Part shown: positions 6,348 through 7,432 of the stretch, piece by piece
Layout: every line of letters begins with the position of its first letter
How positions within the stretch are numbered: position 1 is the stretch's first letter
Assembly: GCA_002395925.1 (NCBI GenBank)
Contig: DGVM01000016.1
Span: 1 to 7,432 of the forward strand
Source of the DNA: Bacteroidales bacterium UBA4284
Lineage (GTDB): Bacteria > Bacteroidota > Bacteroidia > Bacteroidales > UBA932
DNA length: 7,432 nucleotides
Direction: 5' to 3'
The notes under the pieces: generated by a model
Told to the model about the DNA's origin: nothing
The model's input: the letters and a program-made list of their open reading frames with translations, nothing else
The model's database searches: none
Position numbers and translations under genes: made by a program

Positions 6348-7432
6348 TTATTCCAACTTCCTTAAAATTGTCCTCGCTTTTTCCAATGTATCCACCTTTC
6401 TGGTTATCAGCTTGAGTTTTCCTTCGCTCTGTTTCATATCAAGGGAGACTTCTCCGGAATTGATTTTTTCTATAATTCTCGAGAAGGTATCGCTTCGGAA
6501 GTAAGGAGACATCTGATTGGAGATAAAGAAGGCTATGAACATACCGTTCTTTATTATAATCTTCTCGAATCCGAGAGCGGCTCCTGAGTTGCGGATTTTC
6601 ACCACTTCGAACAGATTCTCGACCTCCTCCGGCATCTTGCCGAAACGGTCCCGAAGCTGGGTTTTAAGTATCTCTATCTCCTTGTCCGAGGACATAGAGT
6701 CCAGTTGCTTGTAGATACGTATTTTCTCGGCGGTTATGTCGATATAATCATCCGGAATCATTGCCGGCTGGTCGGTCTCAATGGTGCAGTCCGTCGTGAA
6801 GGAACTGCGGGAGTTTTTCTGTACCATACCTGTCTCCACGCCAAGTTCCTCCATAGCTTCGGAGAGAATCTTCTGATAGGTCTCGAAGCCCATATCCATT
6901 ATGAATCCGCTCTGCTCGGCGCCCAGCAGGTTGCCTGCTCCGCGGATGTCGAGGTCCTGCATAGCTATGTTGAATCCGCTGCCGAGGTCGCTGAATTCTT
7001 CTATTGCCTTGAGCCGGCGGCGGGCGTCGTCGGTCAGGGTGGTCAGAGGCGGCACAATCAGGTAGCAGAAAGCCTTGCGGTTGGAGCGCCCCACGCGGCC
7101 GCGGAGCTGGTGCAGGTCGCTCAGGCCTATGTTCTGGGCCTGGTTGATTATTATTGTATTGGCATTGGGAATGTCGAGGCCGTTCTCAATGATTGTAGTG
7201 CACAGGAGCATATCGTAGTCGCCGCGTATGAATTCCAGCATCCTGTTTTCCAGTACCTTGGACTCCATCTGACCGTGGGCCACGCAAATCTTCATATCAG
7301 GCACGAGCCGGTGCAGGATTTCATAGATTGCCGGCAGTTCCTCGACTTTATTGTGGAGGAAGAACAGTTGCCCGCCGCGGTTGAGTTCGTACTCTATGAT
7401 GCTCTTTATTTCATCCTTGTCGAAGAGGATGA
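6348..7432 (-). CDS. mfd: Transcription-repair coupling factor Mfd, C-terminal third (5' end outside window)
   Basis: Mfd is a DNA translocase that removes RNA polymerase stalled at lesions and recruits UvrA for nucleotide excision repair. The frame runs uninterrupted from the right edge (first full codon at 7430) to a TAA at 6348-6350, giving 360 residues of a protein normally about 1,100 long. Fragment residues 18-27 (R-G-G-Q-L-F-F-L-H-N) and H-G-Q-M at 52-55 are helicase motif IV region; C-T-T-I-I-E-N-G-L-D-I-P at 77-88 is motif V; Q-L-R-G-R-V-G-R at 108-115 is motif VI with the arginine finger. Residues 150-175 (G-S-G-F-N-I-A-M, then I-R-G-A-G-N-L-L-G) are the TRG motif that couples ATP hydrolysis to translocation in Mfd and RecG. 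Residues about 215-340 are the C-terminal TRCF domain (D7), which blocks UvrA binding until needed. The TRG motif together with D7 distinguishes Mfd from RecG. No damage is seen. It ends 36 bp before coaX. Confidence 0.96.
   Translation of the reverse strand, partial: ILFDKDEIKSIIEYELNRGGQLFFLHNKVEELPAIYEILHRLVPDMKICVAHGQMESKVLENRMLEFIRGDYDMLLCTTIIENGLDIPNANTIIINQAQNIGLSDLHQLRGRVGRSNRKAFCYLIVPPLTTLTDDARRRLKAIEEFSDLGSGFNIAMQDLDIRGAGNLLGAEQSGFIMDMGFETYQKILSEAMEELGVETGMVQKNSRSSFTTDCTIETDQPAMIPDDYIDITAEKIRIYKQLDSMSSDKEIEILKTQLRDRFGKMPEEVENLFEVVKIRNSGAALGFEKIIIKNGMFIAFFISNQMSPYFRSDTFSRIIEKINSGEVSLDMKQSEGKLKLITRKVDTLEKARTILRKLE

Noticed and set aside
6348..7432. RecG helicase as an alternative to Mfd
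   Set aside because: RecG also has the TRG motif, but the sequence after it (V-E-T-G-M-V through a TRCF D7 domain) and the G-A-G-N-L-L-G-A-E-Q-S-G form match Mfd; RecG ends soon after the TRG motif.

Overview
The window looks like chromosomal DNA from a member of the Bacteroidetes, most likely a Bacteroidales gut-type bacterium. It is fairly GC-rich for the group. Gene starts lack a clear Shine-Dalgarno sequence, a TAnnTTTG-type -7 element lies upstream of coaX, and the gene order and protein families are typical of the group: a two-membrane PpiD/SurA-like foldase, a lipoprotein LptC, and an FadL-like outer membrane protein beside a secreted TPR protein. The genus cannot be fixed from the sequence alone.

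Layout. Positions 1-108 hold the last 35 codons of a plus-strand gene of the endonuclease/exonuclease/phosphatase family. A strong GC-rich hairpin at 107-139 separates it from everything else, which is on the minus strand. Read in the direction of transcription (right to left), the minus-strand genes are: mfd (5' end outside the window), coaX, an FadL-like outer membrane beta-barrel protein, a secreted TPR protein, lptC, and a PpiD-like peptidyl-prolyl isomerase. Spacing is tight: 36 bp between mfd and coaX, a 29 bp overlap between coaX and the barrel gene, 10 bp before the TPR gene, about 2 bp (or an overlap) before lptC, and 49 bp before ppiD. Transcription of the ppiD end and of the plus-strand gene converges on the hairpin. 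There is no gene-free stretch longer than about 50 bp and no tRNA, rRNA, CRISPR array or mobile element.

How the genes work together. mfd (transcription-coupled repair) and coaX (coenzyme A synthesis) are housekeeping genes. The next four genes form an envelope-biogenesis group: lptC belongs to LPS export, ppiD to folding of exported and outer membrane proteins, and the barrel and TPR proteins are exported proteins of unknown job that are probably co-transcribed with them. Coupled expression of coaX and the envelope genes is inferred from spacing only.

I see no clearly new system. The points most worth a second look are several departures from the usual motifs in the CoaX protein, a perfect 10-bp hairpin in the lptC signal-peptide coding region, the non-ATG start of lptC, and the uncharacterised barrel/TPR pair sitting next to lptC and ppiD.
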